From: Poseidonibacter lekithochrous | Lineage (GTDB): Bacteria; Campylobacterota; Campylobacteria; Campylobacterales; Arcobacteraceae | Reading direction: 5' to 3' | NCBI RefSeq assembly: GCF_013283835.1 | Contig: NZ_CP054052.1 | Coordinates: 1-64,000, forward strand | DNA: 64,000 bases | In this document: piece after piece, positions 9,575-18,385 of the stretch | Numbering within the stretch: position 1 is the stretch's first letter | How the letters are laid out: every line of letters starts with the position of its first letter | Translations under genes and position numbers: made by a program | Notes under the pieces: model-generated | Databases searched by the model: none | What the model was told of the DNA's origin: nothing | The model's input: only the letters and a program-made list of their open reading frames with translations

Positions 9575-11479
9575 TTAGTATGAGTCTATAGTAATTGTAA
9601 ATTTAGCACCATTAAATTTTTGATTATTATAAGTGTATTCACTATTGTAGGCTTCTATAGTTCCTTCCATATGCTTTTTAATAATCTCTTGACTCATATA
9701 TAATCCAATACCAGTTCCTTGACTTTGATGTTTCGTTGTAAAGTATGGTTCAAAAACTCTACCCATTATATGTGCAGGGATTCCTCCGGCATTATCTTTA
9801 ATATGAATATATAGTTTTTCTGCTTCTTCTTTAATATCTACAAAGATAAAGTTTTCTTTTAAATCTTTTTTATCAAACTCATCTCTTGCATTATTTAATA
9901 GATTTAGTATTACTTGAATTAATTCATTCTCTAATAAATAGATTGCTTTTTCTTCAATATCTGTAATAATATTAATATTTTTTGTTATGTATTGATCTTT
10001 AATAAGATTATATGTTTTATTCCAAACTTCAGAAGTAGTAGTTTTAGTATTCTCTTTATTTGGTTTAAAAAAGTTTCTAAAATCATCAATTGTTTTAGAT
10101 AAATGCTGAGTTGTTGTAGTAATAGTATCAGAGGTTTTAGTGATGTCATCTTCTGTAATAAGATTAAGTTCTTGTTTTAACTTTAAACTTGAAGAAGAAG
10201 TAGAAATCAATGATAATGGTTGTCTCCACTGATGGGCAATATTCCCTATCATCTCTCCCATTGCCGCCATTTTTGATTGTTGAGCTAATAAGGTATCTTT
10301 TTTTCTATTATTCTCTATTTCTTTATAGATTTTATTTCTATAACCCATAAATTTCTTTTGAACTAGATTTGAAAAATATATAGAAGCAATCAATAGTGCA
10401 GTCGTTATTATTATAATAATTAGAAATACGTTAAATAAATACTCTTTTTTATAAGAGTCAAGTTCTTCTTTTTTCTTTTTAATTGCTAGTTCTAGTTTAT
10501 CTGTATAAAAACCGCTTCCTATAATCCATTGCCAGTCATTAAAGTTTTTAATAAATGCAGTTTTTTCTATATTATCTGTCTTTTTATTATGGTAAATAGT
10601 ATTATATTTTACAAAACCATCACCCTTTTTTGCGCTTTGAACAATTAGTTTAGTAATTGAACTATTCTTATCAATTTGTGGAAGTGTTTTACCTCTTAAA
10701 TCTTTATTTATATGTGCTAATATTTTTTCTTTTCTATCTACAATATAAACATAACCATCATTTGAATATTTTACTGTTGAAATATAATCTAAAATTTCTT
10801 TTTTCAAAGAGTCTTCATAGTCTTTTATATACTCACCCGTACCTATAGATACATTCAAAGGTTCAAAATATTTATAAAAAGCAATTTTTTTAAATATTCG
10901 AGAACCCTCATTTGTTGGTTTACTCCAGTAGTATGTATCAAAATTTTCTGTTTTATTTTTGATTGTTTCTTTGATTTTTTGCACAAAGAAATAGCCATTT
11001 TTATCTTGTAAGTTAGAATAATCAATATTTTCAAGTTTGATATCTAAAGGATATAATATATTATATCCTTGGGGGTTATGCATAAAATAATAACCTCTAC
11101 CATTATTAAATCTTATATTTCTTAAAGCATCTTGTATAAGTTTAAGTATTTCTTCTTTACTTTTTTCTTGATTTTCTGCATATATATTTGAAGCAATACT
11201 ATGGGCTTCATAGATTCTTTCTTTTAGTTCTTTTTTTAGATTAGTTTCACTTTGTGTTTTGTGGTAAGAAATGTAGTCATATATTCTTTGAACTTCCGTA
11301 GTTACGGTACTTTTACTTGATTCAAAGTACTCTTCTTCTAGTGTTTTAATATCTCTTTTTAAATTATTATTGTTCTCTAAAATAAATGAGTATGTAATAA
11401 GAAAGGACAATAAAATGATGAATACAATAGGTGCGAACCTAATAAACTTTAAAATATTTTTTTCACTGTGATTTAACAT
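9575..11479 (-). CDS. Cache-domain sensor histidine kinase
   Basis: Membrane histidine kinase of 634 residues. A first membrane helix is at 12-31. A large periplasmic sensor at about 60-340 holds two Cache-type modules (YYFMHNPQGYNILYP near 130 and GYVYIVDRKEKILAH near 245). A second helix is at 345-370. The phospho-acceptor His416 lies in NIAHQWRQPLSLIS, and the ATPase domain has N (NLLNNARDE), G1 (DNAGGIP) and G2 (GTGIGLYMS) boxes. Cache sensors usually bind small organic acids or amino acids. No response regulator gene is next to it, so its partner is elsewhere. Confidence 0.88.
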   Translation of the reverse strand: MLNHSEKNILKFIRFAPIVFIILLSFLITYSFILENNNNLKRDIKTLEEEYFESSKSTVTTEVQRIYDYISYHKTQSETNLKKELKERIYEAHSIASNIYAENQEKSKEEILKLIQDALRNIRFNNGRGYYFMHNPQGYNILYPLDIKLENIDYSNLQDKNGYFFVQKIKETIKNKTENFDTYYWSKPTNEGSRIFKKIAFYKYFEPLNVSIGTGEYIKDYEDSLKKEILDYISTVKYSNDGYVYIVDRKEKILAHINKDLRGKTLPQIDKNSSITKLIVQSAKKGDGFVKYNTIYHNKKTDNIEKTAFIKNFNDWQWIIGSGFYTDKLELAIKKKKEELDSYKKEYLFNVFLIIIIITTALLIASIYFSNLVQKKFMGYRNKIYKEIENNRKKDTLLAQQSKMAAMGEMIGNIAHQWRQPLSLISTSSSSLKLKQELNLITEDDITKTSDTITTTTQHLSKTIDDFRNFFKPNKENTKTTTSEVWNKTYNLIKDQYITKNINIITDIEEKAIYLLENELIQVILNLLNNARDEFDKKDLKENFIFVDIKEEAEKLYIHIKDNAGGIPAHIMGRVFEPYFTTKHQSQGTGIGLYMSQEIIKKHMEGTIEAYNSEYTYNNQKFNGAKFTITIDSY

Positions 11480-11546
11480 GAATAAATTATATTATTTTAA
11501 AGTTTAAAAATAAATTATTATTTTGCTGATTTGTAAAATATAATTT

Positions 11547-12443
11547 TTATGAGTTCAATTCTTTGATAATTTCATTGTTTTTTGATTTTATTTTATATGT
11601 AATACCTTTGAATGTAAATTCTAAATAATTTGCATGTAACCATAATCTAGAACTTCCAGTCTCATCGAATCTCCTATCTTTACTTAGGGTTTTATTTAGA
11701 TATTCTTCTGCAATATCGTCATGAATTCCATAAATTGGGTCCCCAACAATTCTATGTCCAATTGAATATAAATGAACTCTAATTTGATGTTGTCTTCCTG
11801 TAACTGGCAAGGCTTCCACTAAAGTTATGTTTTTTTCTTCATTGTATATCATTGGTTTGATTGTTGTACAGGATTCTTTTCCAGTATCCCCTGCTTTCAT
11901 TCTCACGCCAATATTTTTGCCTTCTTTTTCAAGTTTACTATCAATCACAACTTCTTTTTCAAGTTTTCCATCAACTAGAGCTAAATATGATTTATAATAT
12001 TTTTTTTCTTCAAACATATCTTTTAGGATTTTTTCACTTTTTTTATTTTTACCTACTATTACTAATCCTGATGTTTCTGCATCAATTCTATGAATTAAGT
12101 TGGCATTTTCTCCAAAATGAAAGCGAATTTCGTCTAATAACGAGTATTCAGTATTTTTTGAAATTGGATGAACCATAAGGTGTGTTGGTTTATCAAAAAT
12201 AGCAAACTCTTCAAATTCTAGTATAGGTCTTAACCCCCTAGAAACTCCCTCAAAAACAGCCATGTATATATATTCATCAGGTATTAAGTCTCCTGGCTTG
12301 ATAGCTGTCATGCTTTCATCGAAAATTCTACCTCTAGAGGCGTATCTTTGGGCGTTACGGTGGTTTATTTTTAAATCTTGTAGCAAAAATAAACTTAATT
12401 TTTTATCTTTTATAGCTTTAATTTTCTTTAAAGTAAACGGCAA
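11547..12443 (-). CDS. RluA-family 23S rRNA/tRNA pseudouridine synthase
   Basis: Converts specific uridines in RNA to pseudouridine. Of 298 residues, the N-terminal 65 form an S4-like RNA-binding region and the rest is the RluA catalytic domain. The catalytic Asp121 lies in HRIDAETSG, and the GRQHQIRVHLYSIGHRIVGDPIYG segment contains the conserved R-x-H-Q-I-R-x-H motif. Which uridine it modifies cannot be decided between RluC, RluD and relatives. The gene stands alone on the minus strand, divergent from purB. Confidence 0.85.
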   Translation of the reverse strand: MPFTLKKIKAIKDKKLSLFLLQDLKINHRNAQRYASRGRIFDESMTAIKPGDLIPDEYIYMAVFEGVSRGLRPILEFEEFAIFDKPTHLMVHPISKNTEYSLLDEIRFHFGENANLIHRIDAETSGLVIVGKNKKSEKILKDMFEEKKYYKSYLALVDGKLEKEVVIDSKLEKEGKNIGVRMKAGDTGKESCTTIKPMIYNEEKNITLVEALPVTGRQHQIRVHLYSIGHRIVGDPIYGIHDDIAEEYLNKTLSKDRRFDETGSSRLWLHANYLEFTFKGITYKIKSKNNEIIKELNS

Positions 12444-12591
12444 TATTTTTTCCTAAAGTTTTTTTACAAAATTGGTCAAATTTTATCTTATTTTTTATCT
12501 TGTTTTGATAACATATCATACAAAAATTAACAAAAGATTTTGATAAAAGTTTTTTGTTAATTTTAAAATACTACAAATAGGGGTTTTATAG

Positions 12592-13920
12592 ATGGTTGAA
12601 AGATATGCTAGAGAAGAGATGAGCTCAAAGTGGACACAACAAGCTAGATATGCAGCATGGCTAGAAGTTGAAAAAGCAGCTGTAAAAGCTTGGAATAAAA
12701 TCGGGTTAATTCCAGATGAAGATGCAGAGAAGATTGTTAAGAATGCAACTTTTTCAGTTGAAAGAATTGAAGAAATCGAAGCTGTTACTAAACACGATTT
12801 AATTGCATTTAATACAAGTGTTTCAGAATCATTAGGTGAAGAATCAAGATGGTTCCACTACGGTATGACTTCTTCTGATGCAGTTGATACTGGTGTTGCA
12901 ATCCAAATGAGAGATTCATTAAAGCTAATTATCAAAGATGTTAAAATGCTTATGAAATCTATCAAAAAAAGAGCTAAAGAGCACAAATATACTCTTATGG
13001 TAGGAAGATCTCATGGTATTCATGGAGAACCTATTACTTTTGGTTTAACTCTTGCTGTTTGGTATGATGAAATGAAAAGACACTTAGAGAACTTAAAACA
13101 AACTCTTAAAGTTATCTCTGTTGGTCAAATCTCTGGTGCAATGGGTAACTTCGCACACGCTCCTTTAGAATTAGAAGAGTATGCAATGAAAGAATTAGGT
13201 TTAAAACCTGAGCCTTGTTCAAACCAAGTTGTACATAGAGATAGATATGCAAGACTTGCAACTGCTTTAGCTTCTATGGCTTCAACTATTGAAAAATTCG
13301 CTGTTCAAGTAAGACACTTACAAAGAACAGAAGTTTACGAATGTGAAGAGTATTTTGCAAAAGGTCAAAAAGGTTCTTCTGCAATGCCTCACAAAAGAAA
13401 TCCAATCTTAACTGAGAATATTACAGGACTTGCTAGATCTATTAGAGCTCACGCAGTACCAGCAATGGAAAATGTAGCTTTATGGCATGAAAGAGATATT
13501 TCTCACTCATCAAGCGAAAGATTCTGGTTACCAGATGCATTTATTACATCTGATTTCATGTTACACAGAATGAACAATGTTATTGCAAACTTAACTGTAA
13601 TGCCTGAAAACATGATGAAAAACTTAAACTTAACTGGTGGATTAGTATTCTCTCAAAGAGTATTATTAGAGTTACCACTTCAAGGTGTTTCAAGAGAAGA
13701 TGCATATAGAATCGTTCAAAGAAATGCAATGAAAGTTTGGGGAGAAATCCAACAAGGTAAAGCAACAACAAACAAAAAAGGTGAATCTTTATACTTAGGT
13801 CACTTATTAGCTGACGATGAATTAAGAAAATCATTATCAGAAGAACAAATTAGAGAATGTTTTAATTTTGAATATTACACTAAAAACGTAAGTGCAATTT
13901 TCAAAAGAGTTTTTAAATAA
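12592..13920 (+). CDS. purB: Adenylosuccinate lyase
   Basis: Catalyses two fumarate-releasing steps of purine synthesis: SAICAR to AICAR and adenylosuccinate to AMP. The 442 residues contain the fumarase/aspartase signature SSAMPHKRNP near 261-270, with its mobile catalytic serine, and the TSSDAVDTG and GRSHGIHGEP motifs near 92-100 and 139-148. The start follows an AGGGG-like site (ATAGGGGTTTTATAG). It precedes nrdA by 62 bp. The purB-nrdA order is, to my recollection, common in Campylobacterota. Confidence 0.96.
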   Translation: MVERYAREEMSSKWTQQARYAAWLEVEKAAVKAWNKIGLIPDEDAEKIVKNATFSVERIEEIEAVTKHDLIAFNTSVSESLGEESRWFHYGMTSSDAVDTGVAIQMRDSLKLIIKDVKMLMKSIKKRAKEHKYTLMVGRSHGIHGEPITFGLTLAVWYDEMKRHLENLKQTLKVISVGQISGAMGNFAHAPLELEEYAMKELGLKPEPCSNQVVHRDRYARLATALASMASTIEKFAVQVRHLQRTEVYECEEYFAKGQKGSSAMPHKRNPILTENITGLARSIRAHAVPAMENVALWHERDISHSSSERFWLPDAFITSDFMLHRMNNVIANLTVMPENMMKNLNLTGGLVFSQRVLLELPLQGVSREDAYRIVQRNAMKVWGEIQQGKATTNKKGESLYLGHLLADDELRKSLSEEQIRECFNFEYYTKNVSAIFKRVFK

Positions 13921-13982
13921 TATTAGTAACTAAAAAATTTTAATAAATACAACAAAATATAAATAATAGAAGGTAATATAAT

Positions 13983-16367
13983 ATGGCAATTATGATCGAA
14001 AAAAGAAATGGTCGAAAAGAAGTTTTAGATATCACTAAAATTCAAAAGATGACTATTGAAGCTACAGAGGGTTTATCTGGGGTATCTCAAAGTGAATTAG
14101 AACTTGATTCACAAATCAAATTTATTGATGGTATGAAAAGTGCAGATGTTCAAGATGCATTAATTAAAACAGCAGTAGAAAAAATTGATATCGATGTTCC
14201 AAATTGGACTTTTGCTGCAGCTAGATTATATTTATTCGACCTTTATCATAGAGTTGGAAAAGAAACTCATGGTATCAAAGGCGAGCCATATTGCCATCTA
14301 AAAGATTATTTAAAGTATGGAAAAGATGCAGGAAGATTAATTCCTAATCTTGGAGAAGGATACGATCTTGACGAGCTTAATGATCATATGGATCCTTCAA
14401 GAGATTATCTTTTCAATTACTTAGGAATCAAAACTTTATACGATAGATACCTAATCAAAAATAAAGCTGGTAACCCTATTGAGTTACCACAGCAAATGTT
14501 CATGGCTATTGCTATGTTCCTTGCACAGGATGAAGAAGATAAACAAACAAGAGCAAAAGAGTTCTATGATGTAGTTTCTAAATTTGAAGTAATGTTAGCA
14601 ACGCCTACATTATCAAATGCTAGAACTAATAGACACCAATTATCATCTTGTTATATTGGATCTACTCCTGATAATATTGAAGGTATTTTCGATTCTTACC
14701 ATGAGATGGCTTTATTATCTAAATATGGTGGAGGAATTGGTTGGGATTGGAACCAAGTTAGAGCTTTAGGTGGTGTTATTGATGACCATAAAAGTGCTGC
14801 TGGTGGAACAGTTCCATTCTTAAAAATCACAAATGATGTTGCTTTAGCAGTTGACCAACTAGGTACTAGAAAAGGTGCAATTGCAGTTTACGTTGAGCCA
14901 TGGCATATGGATATCGTTGACTTTATCGACCTTAAGAAGAACTCTGGGGAAGAAAGACGTAGAGCACATGATTTATTCCCTTCATTATGGATTACAGACC
15001 TTTTCATGGAAAGAATCTTAAGCGATTCTCACTGGACTTTATTTGACCCTTATGAAGTAAAAGATTTATCTGAACTTCACGGTGATGCATTTAGAGCTAG
15101 ATATGAAGAATACGAAAGAGATGACTCTGTAAGTAAAGACAGAATCAAAGCAAAAGATTTATGGAAGAAAATATTAACATCATATTTTGAATCTGGAAGT
15201 CCATTCCTATGTTTCAAAGATAATGCAAATAGAGCTAATCCAAACTCTCATGTAGGGCATATTAGATCTTCAAACCTTTGTACTGAGATTTTCCAAAATA
15301 CAAACCCTAACCACTACAAAATCAAATTAGAATTTGTTGATGGTTCATTCAAAACTTATGAAGAGACTGAACTAATAGTAGTTGACGGTGGTATTACGAA
15401 AAAAGCAAACAAAGTAACTGCTTTAGATTCTATTGGTGGAAAGAAAGTATTCATCGTAGAAAAAGAGAAAATTGATGGAGATACGGCAGTTTGTAACTTA
15501 GCTTCTGTAAACTTATCTAGAATTAGCTCAAAAGAGGATATTGAAAGAGTAGTTCCAATTGCAGTTAGAATGCTTGACAATGTAATTGATTTAAACTTCT
15601 ACCCTCTTAGAAAAGTAAAAGCTACAAACTTAAAATCAAGATCAATTGGTCTTGGTGTTATGGGTGAAGCTCAAATGTTAGCGGAACAACAAATTCACTG
15701 GGGAAGCCAAGAGCACTTCAAGAAGATTGACCAAGTAATGGAAGCGATTTCATACAATGCGATTAATTCATCTTCTGATTTAGCTGTTGAAAAAGGTATT
15801 TACCCAACATTTGATGGTTCTAAATGGTCTGAGGGTATTATGCCTCACGATCACGCACCTCAAGCTGTAAATGCATTATTAAATAAAGACTTATTTGATG
15901 GTGGATATGACTGGGATGTATTAAGAGCTAAAGTAAAAGAAAATGGTATGAGAAATGGTTACTTAATGGCTGTTGCTCCTACTTCATCTATCTCTATTCT
16001 TGTTGGTACTACTCAAGCAATTGAGCCAGTATATAAAAGAAAATGGTTTGAAGAGAACTTATCAGGATTAATTCCTGTTGTTGTTCCTAACTTAAGCCCA
16101 GAGACTTGGTCTTATTATAAACCATCTTTTGAGGTTGACCAATTAGACTTAATTAAAGCGGCTTCAATTAGACAAAAATGGATTGACCAAGGTCAGTCTA
16201 CAAATATCTTCATGAGCTTAGATAAAGCAAGTGGTAAACACTTACATGAAATCTATACATTAGCATGGCAACTGGGATTAAAATCGACTTATTACCTAAG
16301 ATCACAATCTCCAGAAGCTAATAATGATGTAGAAGATAGAAGTATGGAATGTTCAGGTTGTCAGTAA
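13983..16367 (+). CDS. nrdA: Class Ia ribonucleoside-diphosphate reductase, alpha subunit
   Basis: Catalytic subunit that reduces ribonucleoside diphosphates to deoxy forms. An N-terminal ATP cone (residues 3-90, starting IEKRNGRKEVLDITKIQKM) provides overall activity control. The catalytic barrel includes SSCYIGSTPDN, the NLCTEIFQNT motif and PTSSISILVGTT. The C-terminal tail ends ECSGCQ, whose two cysteines shuttle electrons from thioredoxin or glutaredoxin. At 794 residues it is full length. It has a GAAGG ribosome site and is followed after 70 bp by nrdB. Confidence 0.97.
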   Translation: MAIMIEKRNGRKEVLDITKIQKMTIEATEGLSGVSQSELELDSQIKFIDGMKSADVQDALIKTAVEKIDIDVPNWTFAAARLYLFDLYHRVGKETHGIKGEPYCHLKDYLKYGKDAGRLIPNLGEGYDLDELNDHMDPSRDYLFNYLGIKTLYDRYLIKNKAGNPIELPQQMFMAIAMFLAQDEEDKQTRAKEFYDVVSKFEVMLATPTLSNARTNRHQLSSCYIGSTPDNIEGIFDSYHEMALLSKYGGGIGWDWNQVRALGGVIDDHKSAAGGTVPFLKITNDVALAVDQLGTRKGAIAVYVEPWHMDIVDFIDLKKNSGEERRRAHDLFPSLWITDLFMERILSDSHWTLFDPYEVKDLSELHGDAFRARYEEYERDDSVSKDRIKAKDLWKKILTSYFESGSPFLCFKDNANRANPNSHVGHIRSSNLCTEIFQNTNPNHYKIKLEFVDGSFKTYEETELIVVDGGITKKANKVTALDSIGGKKVFIVEKEKIDGDTAVCNLASVNLSRISSKEDIERVVPIAVRMLDNVIDLNFYPLRKVKATNLKSRSIGLGVMGEAQMLAEQQIHWGSQEHFKKIDQVMEAISYNAINSSSDLAVEKGIYPTFDGSKWSEGIMPHDHAPQAVNALLNKDLFDGGYDWDVLRAKVKENGMRNGYLMAVAPTSSISILVGTTQAIEPVYKRKWFEENLSGLIPVVVPNLSPETWSYYKPSFEVDQLDLIKAASIRQKWIDQGQSTNIFMSLDKASGKHLHEIYTLAWQLGLKSTYYLRSQSPEANNDVEDRSMECSGCQ

Positions 16368-16437
16368 GACAGCTTGTATTCCAATACAAACAATCAAAAA
16401 ATACTAATAAAATATATAAATAAACAGAGGAAATCCC

Positions 16438-17457
16438 ATGGATAGAAAAGAAATATACAACCCCGACTCACAAGAATCATTAAACGATAGAAGAATCTTT
16501 GGTGGAGACAGTGATGGAATGATTAACTTCACTAGAATGAAGTACCAGTGGGCCTTAAATTTATGGGATACAATGGAAGCTAATACTTGGTTCCCTAAAG
16601 AAGTACAAATGACTGGTGATGCAAAAGATTACAAATTCTTAACTGCACCAGAGAAAAGAATGTATGACTTAGTTTTATCTCAATTAATTTTCATGGATTC
16701 ATTACAAACAAACAACTTAATGGATAACATCAACCCATATATCACAGCTCCTGAAGTAAATGCTTGTTTATCAAGACAATCCTACGAAGAAGCTAACCAC
16801 TCTAAATCATACGCTGTTATGGTAGAGTCAATCTCTGATAACACAGATGAAATCTACGATATGTGGAAAACAGATGCTCAATTAAGAGAAAAAAACAACT
16901 ATATTGCAGATGTATATAAAAACCTTGCAGGTGATATTACAGATGAAAAAATTGTTCTTGCATTATTTGCTAACCAAATCTTAGAGGGATTATACTTCTA
17001 TGCTGGTTTTGCTGCTATGTATGCACTTGGAAAATCAGGGAAAATGCTTGGTTCTTCTCAAATGATTAGATTTATTCAAAGAGATGAAGTAACTCACTTA
17101 CTTTTATTCCAAAACATGATTAACTCTACTAGAAAAGAGAGACCAGAATTATTTACTCCTGAGTTAGAAGCAACTGTAAGAGGTATGTTTAGAAAAGCTG
17201 TAGATATGGAAGCTTCATGGGGAGCATATATTACTCAGGGTCAAATCCTTGGATTTACAGATGCAATTATTAGACAATATATTGAATACCTAGCAGATAG
17301 AAGACTTGAAGCAGTAGGATATAAACCAGAATATAATGTAAAACACCCTATTCCATGGGTTGATGGTTATAGTTCATTCAATGACCAAAGAACAAACTTC
17401 TTCGAAGGTAACGTAGTAAACTATTCAAAAGGTTCAATCGACTTCGACGATTTCTAA
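16438..17457 (+). CDS. nrdB: Class Ia ribonucleoside-diphosphate reductase, beta subunit
   Basis: Di-iron radical subunit partnered with NrdA. Metal ligands are visible as D87 (MDSLQ), E118 and H121 in [11 protein letters not shown], and later ligands in [10 protein letters not shown] and [11 protein letters not shown]125, four residues after H121, is the site of the stable tyrosyl radical; its presence argues for class Ia, not the tyrosine-lacking class Ic. The C-terminus (SIDFDDF) is the usual NrdA-docking tail. At 339 residues it is normal. A strong AGAGGAAAT site precedes it. A terminator and then a palindromic repeat follow at once. Confidence 0.97.
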   Translation: MDRKEIYNPDSQESLNDRRIFGGDSDGMINFTRMKYQWALNLWDTMEANTWFPKEVQMTGDAKDYKFLTAPEKRMYDLVLSQLIFMDSLQTNNLMDNINPYITAPEVNACLSRQSYEEANHSKSYAVMVESISDNTDEIYDMWKTDAQLREKNNYIADVYKNLAGDITDEKIVLALFANQILEGLYFYAGFAAMYALGKSGKMLGSSQMIRFIQRDEVTHLLLFQNMINSTRKERPELFTPELEATVRGMFRKAVDMEASWGAYITQGQILGFTDAIIRQYIEYLADRRLEAVGYKPEYNVKHPIPWVDGYSSFNDQRTNFFEGNVVNYSKGSIDFDDF

Positions 17458-17485
17458 AAAAGAGTTTTTCTAACAGCTCTTTTTC
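17456..17485 (+). terminator. Terminator of the purB-nrdAB unit
   Basis: AAAAAGAG and CTCTTTTT form an 8-bp stem around a T-rich loop, starting within the nrdB stop codon and ending in a run of T. Confidence 0.7.
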
Positions 17486-17624
17486 TCAAAGAGAGTGTAA
17501 ACACAGGGAAATTTCTGCGTTATCTCAGAAATTTTCATACTCATCTACTCCAGTAGGCTCCTATAAAAATTTCCACTCTTGCCTTGAACTTCCTCAAAAA
17601 TACCTATTATAAAAACTCTTTTTT
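17456..17624. repeat. Palindromic intergenic element bounded by a 14-bp perfect inverted repeat
   Basis: The 169-bp block is bounded by AAAAAAGAGTTTTT (17456-17469) and its exact complement (17611-17624). Inside are three related A/T-rich arms (17507-17514, 17527-17535, 17565-17574, all around AAATTT) and a central dyad CTACTCCAGTAG (17545-17556), so the whole can fold into nested hairpins. No reading frame of note is present. The structure is like a REP or MITE-type repeat, or a complex bidirectional terminator. Copy number in the rest of the genome is unknown. Confidence 0.55.
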
Positions 17625-17805
17625 AATTCCTATATACAAAATGAAATAAAAATAAGGTTAAATTTATATACAAAATGAAATAAATATTTAAATTTAAATA
17701 AAAGGTAACATAATTTGAATTTATGAAGTATTTTTTAGATATAATATCACTAATATTTAATTGTTGAGTGTAACTTTTAGATATAAATAAAAATAAGGAG
17801 TTTTG

Positions 17806-17847
17806 ATGTTTTCTATTAAAATTAAAGTAATTATAAATAAAAAGTAG
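17806..17847 (+). CDS. 13-codon micro-ORF with strong ribosome site
   Basis: An ATG at 17806 follows a near-perfect site (AATAAGGAGTTTTG) and opens a frame of 13 codons, MFSIKIKVIINKK. The first nine residues look like the beginning of methyl-accepting chemotaxis proteins or other membrane sensors. The stop codon runs straight into a terminator-like hairpin. It may be a real peptide, or what is left of a sensor gene after internal deletion. Nothing proves expression. Confidence 0.3.
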   Translation: MFSIKIKVIINKK

Positions 17848-17891
17848 CACTTTAATAAATATTTGAAATTAATTATTAAGGTGCACTTCTT
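17847..17891 (+). terminator. Hairpin and T-rich tail after the 13-codon ORF
   Basis: GCACTTTAATAA (17847-17858) pairs with TTATTAAGGTGC (17873-17884) with one G-T pair, followed by ACTTCTTTTG. It acts as a terminator for the micro-ORF transcript. Confidence 0.5.
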
Positions 17892-18027
17892 TTGTAGTTA
17901 CTGGAATTATGCCATTCTTAATATTAAAACTTCGAATATTTAAAAAACTATTTTTTTCTTTTTAGTGTTGTTATTGCATTATATTGTAAGAACTAATCTA
18001 TGTTAGTCAATGTATGAAACAGTAACA
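17892..18027. other. AT-rich stretch with no gene recognised
   Basis: No reading frame with a credible ribosome site on either strand. A TATATT-like -10 near 17979 could start a short plus-strand RNA that would end at the hairpin at 18028-18050, but this is weak. Confidence 0.3.
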
Positions 18028-18050
18028 GGGGAGTGATTAATTCCCCCTTT
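18028..18050 (+). terminator. Plus-strand hairpin terminator
   Basis: GGGGA (18028-18032) pairs with TCCCC (18042-18046) around a loop containing AGTGATTAA, followed by CTTTTATT. The same 10 bases GGAGTGATTA occur inverted at 18213-18222, inside the small-RNA gene described below. Confidence 0.5.
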
Positions 18051-18052
18051 TA

Positions 18053-18115
18053 TTAATATAGCTTAGTCGCAAAGACTAGGCATATTAAAAGTAATACTGT
18101 TAACTTAAAATACAT
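18053..18115 (-). CDS. 20-residue hydrophobic peptide, Ibs-like (putative type I toxin)
   Basis: The frame encodes MYFKLTVLLLICLVFATKLY: a positively charged end, a single membrane-spanning run of about 13 residues and a lysine near the C-terminus. An AAAGGA site lies five bases before the ATG. Length and style resemble the Ibs family of type I toxins (18-19 residues, one helix), though no homology is claimed. Its ribosome site and start are almost fully complementary to the 5' end of a putative small RNA encoded just upstream (18161-18250). Membrane insertion is predicted; toxicity is inference. Confidence 0.4.
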   Translation of the reverse strand: MYFKLTVLLLICLVFATKLY

Positions 18116-18249
18116 GTCATTCCTTTTATTGACACTCCCACCCATCACTACCCACAAGCTAAAAAAAAAGGCAAGAGGAAAAACCTCTTGCCTTCGGTGT
18201 CATTTTTTCAGGTAATCACTCCTGATAGAATGAACATGTATTTAAGTTA
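18101..18249. repeat. 22-bp inverted repeat pair linking the peptide start to the small-RNA 5' end
   Basis: Arms 18101-18122 and 18228-18249 are inverted copies, matching at 21 positions with one single-base gap in each. The first arm covers the ribosome site and start of the 20-residue peptide (minus strand); the second covers the expected 5' end of the small RNA. A further 10-bp inverted repeat, GGAGTGATTA, joins 18030-18039 with 18213-18222. Confidence 0.75.
18130..18208 (+). terminator. Long stem plus T tract on the plus strand
   Basis: TGACAC (18130-18135) can pair with GTGTCA (18197-18202), enclosing the inner 9-bp hairpin (18170-18192), and six T follow at 18203-18208. A plus-strand RNA opposite the peptide gene could end here, so this interval may be transcribed on both strands. 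Confidence 0.4.
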
Positions 18250-18250
18250 G
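18161..18250 (-). ncRNA. Putative small RNA, about 90 nt (candidate antitoxin RNA)
   Basis: Read on the minus strand, a promoter (18255-18283) would start transcription near 18249. The RNA would hold a 5' segment complementary to the start of the 20-residue peptide mRNA, a hairpin UCAGG-AGUGAUUA-CCUGA (18208-18225) and a strong terminator: GGCAAGAGG pairing with CCTCTTGCC, then nine T (18161-18192). No reading frame is present. The loop AGUGAUUA is complementary to the sequence behind the peptide stop codon. An antisense regulator of the peptide is inferred from these pairings. Confidence 0.5.
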
Positions 18251-18254
18251 TGTA

Positions 18255-18283
18255 ATGTTAACAGAAAAATAAAACTTTGTCAA
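18255..18283 (-). promoter_or_regulatory. Promoter of the putative small RNA
   Basis: On the minus strand TTGACA (18278-18283) and TAACAT (18255-18260) are separated by exactly 17 bp. A consensus -35 box is unusual in this lineage and marks a strong promoter. Confidence 0.6.
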
Positions 18284-18341
18284 TAAGTAATTTTAAATAT
18301 TATTAAAATATTACAAAATCTAAAAGTAATTATAAATTCTA

Positions 18342-18347
18342 TATAAT
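18342..18347 (+). promoter_or_regulatory. -10 box upstream of the 39-residue membrane protein
   Basis: A perfect TATAAT about 38 bases before the GTG start at 18386, giving an expected start near 18354. Confidence 0.5.
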
Positions 18348-18385
18348 CATCACAACATAATTAATTATCTAACTTAGGAGAGAGA

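Noticed and set aside
18060-18082. TCGCAAAGACTAGGC hairpin resembling part of a cyclic-di-GMP-I riboswitch
   Set aside because: The upstream half of the aptamer and its tetraloop-receptor are absent, and the bases lie inside the 20-residue frame of the other strand.
18193-18225. ACACCGAAGGC on the minus strand, reminiscent of the glycine riboswitch core
   Set aside because: The rest of the glycine aptamer is missing, and no glycine-related gene follows; the sequence is part of a short RNA ending in a terminator.
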